From assembly GCF_008710705.1 (NCBI RefSeq), contig NZ_VYRZ01000001.1, forward strand, positions 558,001 to 622,000: a stretch of DNA of 64,000 bases, written 5' to 3'. Below are positions 61,276 through 64,000 of this stretch, piece by piece. Position 1 is the stretch's first letter; each line of letters opens with the position of its first letter. The notes under the pieces were generated by a model, which saw only the letters and a program-made list of their open reading frames with translations, searched no databases and had not been told where the DNA came from. A program made the translations under genes and the position numbers. Source of the stretch: Microbacterium radiodurans (GTDB lineage: Bacteria; Actinomycetota; Actinomycetes; Actinomycetales; Microbacteriaceae).

Positions 61276-62808
61276 ATGAGCGACGCGCCCGTGCCCCCGA
61301 CCGCCGACGTCCCCGACGCCGGTGAGCAGGACGTCATCGAGCAGAAGGCCGTGCGTCTCGCCAAGCGCGAGCGCCTGCTCACCGAGCGGACGGATGCCGG
61401 GGGCGGCGCCTACCCGGTCACGGTCGCCGTGACCGACACGATCCCGGCCCTGCGTCGCCGATACGCCGAGCTGGCCGCGGGCGACGAGTCCGGCGACATG
61501 GCCTCGGTCGCCGGCCGGGTGGTGTTCAGCCGCAACACGGGCAAGCTGTGCTTCGCGTCGCTGCAGTCGGGTGACGGCAGCCGAATCCAGGCGATGGTCT
61601 CACTCGCCGAGGTCGGCGACGAGTCGCTGCAGGCGTGGAAGGAGCTCGTCGATCTCGGCGACCACGTCTCGGTCACCGGTCAGGTCATCTCGAGCCGCCG
61701 CGGCGAGCTGTCGATCATGGTGTCGGGATGGCAGATCGCGGCCAAGGCCCTGCTCCCGCTGCCGAACCTGCACTCCGAGCTGAGCGAGGAGAGCCGCGTC
61801 CGCTCGCGCTTCCTCGACCTCATCGTCCGCGACACCGCGCGCGAGACGGTCGTCGCTCGTGCGAAGGTCAACGCGTCGCTACGCCGCACGTTCGATGAGC
61901 ACGACTTCCTCGAGGTCGAGACCCCCATGCTGCAGGTGCAGCACGGCGGCGCCGCGGCCCGGCCGTTCGTCACGCACTCGAACGCGTTCGACACCGAGCT
62001 GTTCCTGCGCATCGCGCCCGAGCTGTTCCTCAAGCGAGCGGTCGTCGGCGGCATCGATCGCGTCTTCGAGATCAACCGCAACTTCCGGAACGAAGGCGCC
62101 GACTCGACGCACAGTCCCGAGTTCGCGATGCTCGAGGCCTACCAGTCGTACAGCGACTACAACGGCATCGCCGACCTGACCCAGGAGCTGATCCAGAACG
62201 CCGCGGTCGCCGTCGCAGGATCGACCACCGTCACGTGGGCCGATGGTACGGAGTTCGACCTCGGCGGGCAGTGGGACCGCATCTCGATGTACGACTCGCT
62301 GTCGGATGCGGCCGGCCGGGCCATCACGCCCGAGACTCCGCTCGACGAGCTTCAGGCGCTCGCCGCGGAGGTGGGCGTCGTCGTGCCCGAGAAGGTGGCG
62401 ACGCACGGCAAGCTCGTCGAGGAGCTGTGGGAGCACTTCGTCAAGGGCGGCCTCGAGCGGCCGACGTTCGTGATGGACTTCCCGGTCGACACGAGCCCGC
62501 TCGTGCGAGAGCACCGCAGCATCCCGGGCGTCGTCGAGAAGTGGGACCTCTACGTCCGCGGTTTCGAGCTGGCCACCGGATACTCCGAGCTCGTCGACCC
62601 CGTCATCCAGCGCGAGCGCTTCGTCGAGCAGGCGAAGCTCGCCGCGCGCGGCGACGACGAGGCCATGCGCGTCGACGAGGAGTTCCTCCGTGCCCTCGAG
62701 CACGGGATGCCGCCCACCGGCGGTATGGGGATGGGCATCGACCGCCTCCTCATGGCGATCACCGGGCTCGGCATCCGCGAGACCATCCTGTTCCCGCTCG
62801 TGAAGTAG
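61276..62808 (+). CDS. lysS: Lysyl-tRNA synthetase, class II
   Basis: 510 aa. Charges tRNA-Lys. OB-fold anticodon domain (VAGRVVFSRNTGKLCFASLQ) then the class II core with motif 2 FEINRNFRNEGADSTHSPEF and motif 3 GMGMGIDRLLM. A 15-residue acidic, proline-containing extension precedes the first helix. ATG chosen over the in-frame TTG nine bases upstream because GAGGAG is better placed. Confidence 0.97.
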   Translation: MSDAPVPPTADVPDAGEQDVIEQKAVRLAKRERLLTERTDAGGGAYPVTVAVTDTIPALRRRYAELAAGDESGDMASVAGRVVFSRNTGKLCFASLQSGDGSRIQAMVSLAEVGDESLQAWKELVDLGDHVSVTGQVISSRRGELSIMVSGWQIAAKALLPLPNLHSELSEESRVRSRFLDLIVRDTARETVVARAKVNASLRRTFDEHDFLEVETPMLQVQHGGAAARPFVTHSNAFDTELFLRIAPELFLKRAVVGGIDRVFEINRNFRNEGADSTHSPEFAMLEAYQSYSDYNGIADLTQELIQNAAVAVAGSTTVTWADGTEFDLGGQWDRISMYDSLSDAAGRAITPETPLDELQALAAEVGVVVPEKVATHGKLVEELWEHFVKGGLERPTFVMDFPVDTSPLVREHRSIPGVVEKWDLYVRGFELATGYSELVDPVIQRERFVEQAKLAARGDDEAMRVDEEFLRALEHGMPPTGGMGMGIDRLLMAITGLGIRETILFPLVK

Positions 62809-62921
62809 GCGGGGTGGGGCGACGGCGTCGCCTCCTCCTCGCTCCGGACGCCCCACCGCGCCGTCCACAATCGGTCCGTGCCGCCGGGGGTGGCGCCGGC
62901 GATCCGGCCAGTCTGGTCGCC

Positions 62922-64000
62922 ATGACCACGACCGTTTCCGCCGCGGGTGCCGCGCACTTCCTGTCCCTCGTTCCGCTGATGCTCGGCTTCACCCCGACCG
63001 ACAGCCTCGTCATCGTCCCCTTCGCCGGGTCGACGAGCCTCGGCGCGCTGCGCGTCGATCTGGCCGAGGACGAGGATCGCGATCTCGGCAGCCGCGCGTC
63101 CACCGTGCTCGGGATGGTCTGCCGCATCCCCGATGCGACGGGACTCGCGGCCATCGCGTACTCACCCCGATCGGCAGCTGCGGCGCTGCCGGGCGCACCG
63201 CAGCTGCGAGAGATCCGCCTCGCCGCGGAGGCGTGCGGGATCCGCGTCGTCGACCTGCTCACCGTCGCGAGTGACGGCTGGGGGTCGCACCTGGGGCCCG
63301 AGACGCCCGCGCGCGGCCGACCGCTGCGCGAGATCGACGCGGCGCGCCGCGGCGATGCGGTCGCACGCCGGGCGGCTGCGCGCCGACCGCCGCGCGGCGA
63401 CCAGGCATCGGGGTCGCGGCTGCCCGGCTACAGCAGCCCCGACCGCCGGGCCGTCGCAGCGGCGCTCGAGTCGGTGAACGTCGCGGCGGAGGCGGTCCGC
63501 GGCATCCTCAGCCTCTCCGGAGGGGGCATCGCGCCGACGGCCCTCGCGACGGTGCTCGAGCTGGACGACCCGCCCGAGCTCTTCGAGAACGCGCTCGATC
63601 TGGCCCTGCCCGGCGTCGCTCCGGCCGACCTGCACTCCTCCGATCCCGACCTGCTGCGGATCGCGCTGCTCATCTGGTGCCTGGCCCGGCCGTCGCTGCG
63701 CGACATCGCGCTCGTGCAATGGGTCCTCGGTCGCGACGGCGGCGATGATGCCCTGGTGGCGCAGCAGGGCTGGGAGGACGGCGAGGCGTACCCCGAGCAC
63801 CTCGCTGCCGTCGTGTGGGGCGACGGCGAGAGACCCGATCCGGTGCGCCTCGAGCGCGCGCTCGAGCTCGTGCGCCACCTCGCCTCGCTCGCCGGCCGCG
63901 CCGAGCGTCCCGGCCCGCTCGCGCTGTGCGCCTGGCTCTCGTGGGCGCTCGGGCGCTCGACGCACGCCGACCGGTACGCGCGACGCGCCCTCGAGATCGA
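62922..64000 (+). CDS. DUF4192 protein (3' end beyond window)
   Basis: At least 359 residues, open to the window end. Starts MTTTVSAAGAAHFLSLVPLMLGFTP and continues TDSLVIVPFAG, typical of DUF4192, an actinobacterial family of unknown function often found near lysS or helicase genes. The conserved W-rich C-terminal part is visible (LALCAWLSWALGRSTHADRY). No Shine-Dalgarno stands out; CAGTCT lies 7 nt before the ATG. The 113 nt between lysS and this gene hold nothing else. Confidence 0.85.
   Translation, partial: MTTTVSAAGAAHFLSLVPLMLGFTPTDSLVIVPFAGSTSLGALRVDLAEDEDRDLGSRASTVLGMVCRIPDATGLAAIAYSPRSAAAALPGAPQLREIRLAAEACGIRVVDLLTVASDGWGSHLGPETPARGRPLREIDAARRGDAVARRAAARRPPRGDQASGSRLPGYSSPDRRAVAAALESVNVAAEAVRGILSLSGGGIAPTALATVLELDDPPELFENALDLALPGVAPADLHSSDPDLLRIALLIWCLARPSLRDIALVQWVLGRDGGDDALVAQQGWEDGEAYPEHLAAVVWGDGERPDPVRLERALELVRHLASLAGRAERPGPLALCAWLSWALGRSTHADRYARRALEI

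Overview
This is a high-GC (about 70%) actinobacterial chromosome segment. The gene set and order (folE-folP-folB-folK with DUF3180 and two PH-domain proteins upstream of lysS, MsiK-type sugar importers lacking their own ATPase, ATGA/GTGA gene overlaps, frequent GTG starts, probable leaderless mRNAs) fit Microbacteriaceae, most likely Microbacterium. No transposase, prophage, CRISPR array or rRNA is visible; the window looks like core chromosome with some accessory catabolic genes.

Layout. 1-2.1 kb: the 3' part of recQ. 2.1-12 kb: a carbohydrate-use locus, with a tandem-domain TetR regulator divergent from a GH3 glycosidase, a minus-strand operon for a GH36 alpha-galactosidase, a lipoprotein sugar-binding protein and two permeases, and a divergent ROK regulator. 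12-17.6 kb: an acyl-CoA oxidase/dehydrogenase, tag (3-methyladenine glycosylase I) and a UvrA paralogue, with a duplicated palindromic repeat between the first two. 17.7-32.7 kb: eight co-directional genes, mostly overlapping by 1-4 nt: a 2,023-aa membrane-anchored protein with about 11 cadherin/Ig-like and five FN3 repeats, a MoxR ATPase, a DUF58 protein, a transglutaminase-like membrane protein whose expected catalytic Cys is Asp, an FHA protein, a PP2C phosphatase, a second FHA protein and a transmembrane Ser/Thr kinase. This is the most system-like part of the window: a phospho-signalling module (kinase, phosphatase, two phosphothreonine readers) joined to an AAA-chaperone/adaptor module and a giant surface protein.

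32.8-36 kb: mdh, a CPA1 Na+/H+ antiporter and a degenerate serine-recombinase-like protein (minus). 36-39.9 kb: a small TetR-controlled unit (membrane protein, TetR, GT1 glycosyltransferase) and a proline iminopeptidase preceded by a 10-codon ORF. 39.9-45.2 kb (minus): a DEAD-box helicase with a Gly/Arg/Gln tail, a 0.9-kb non-coding repeat region (three 88-nt palindromes plus a 16-bp minisatellite), a glutaredoxin-like protein, a GT2-GtrA fusion and a polysaccharide deacetylase. 45.3-48.2 kb: YCII-like, DUF72, an SDR, a 49-aa zinc ribbon, and a tRNA-Glu/Asp/Phe cluster. 48.4-50.5 kb: a Tat-exported M23 cell-wall peptidase and ppa. 50.6-62.8 kb: tilS-hpt-ftsH-folE-folP-folB-folK-DUF3180-PH-PH-DUF2520, a SUMF1-domain protein and lysS. 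The window ends inside a DUF4192 gene.

Two themes recur outside the genes. First, many start codons are preceded at exactly 6 nt by a TANNNT -10-like hexamer, suggesting leaderless transcripts; in three cases the TA of that hexamer belongs to the stop codon of the upstream gene. Second, long inverted repeats fill several intergenic gaps, including a family with TCTCAGGA/TCCTGAGA arms around a 45-46 nt centre at two distant loci.
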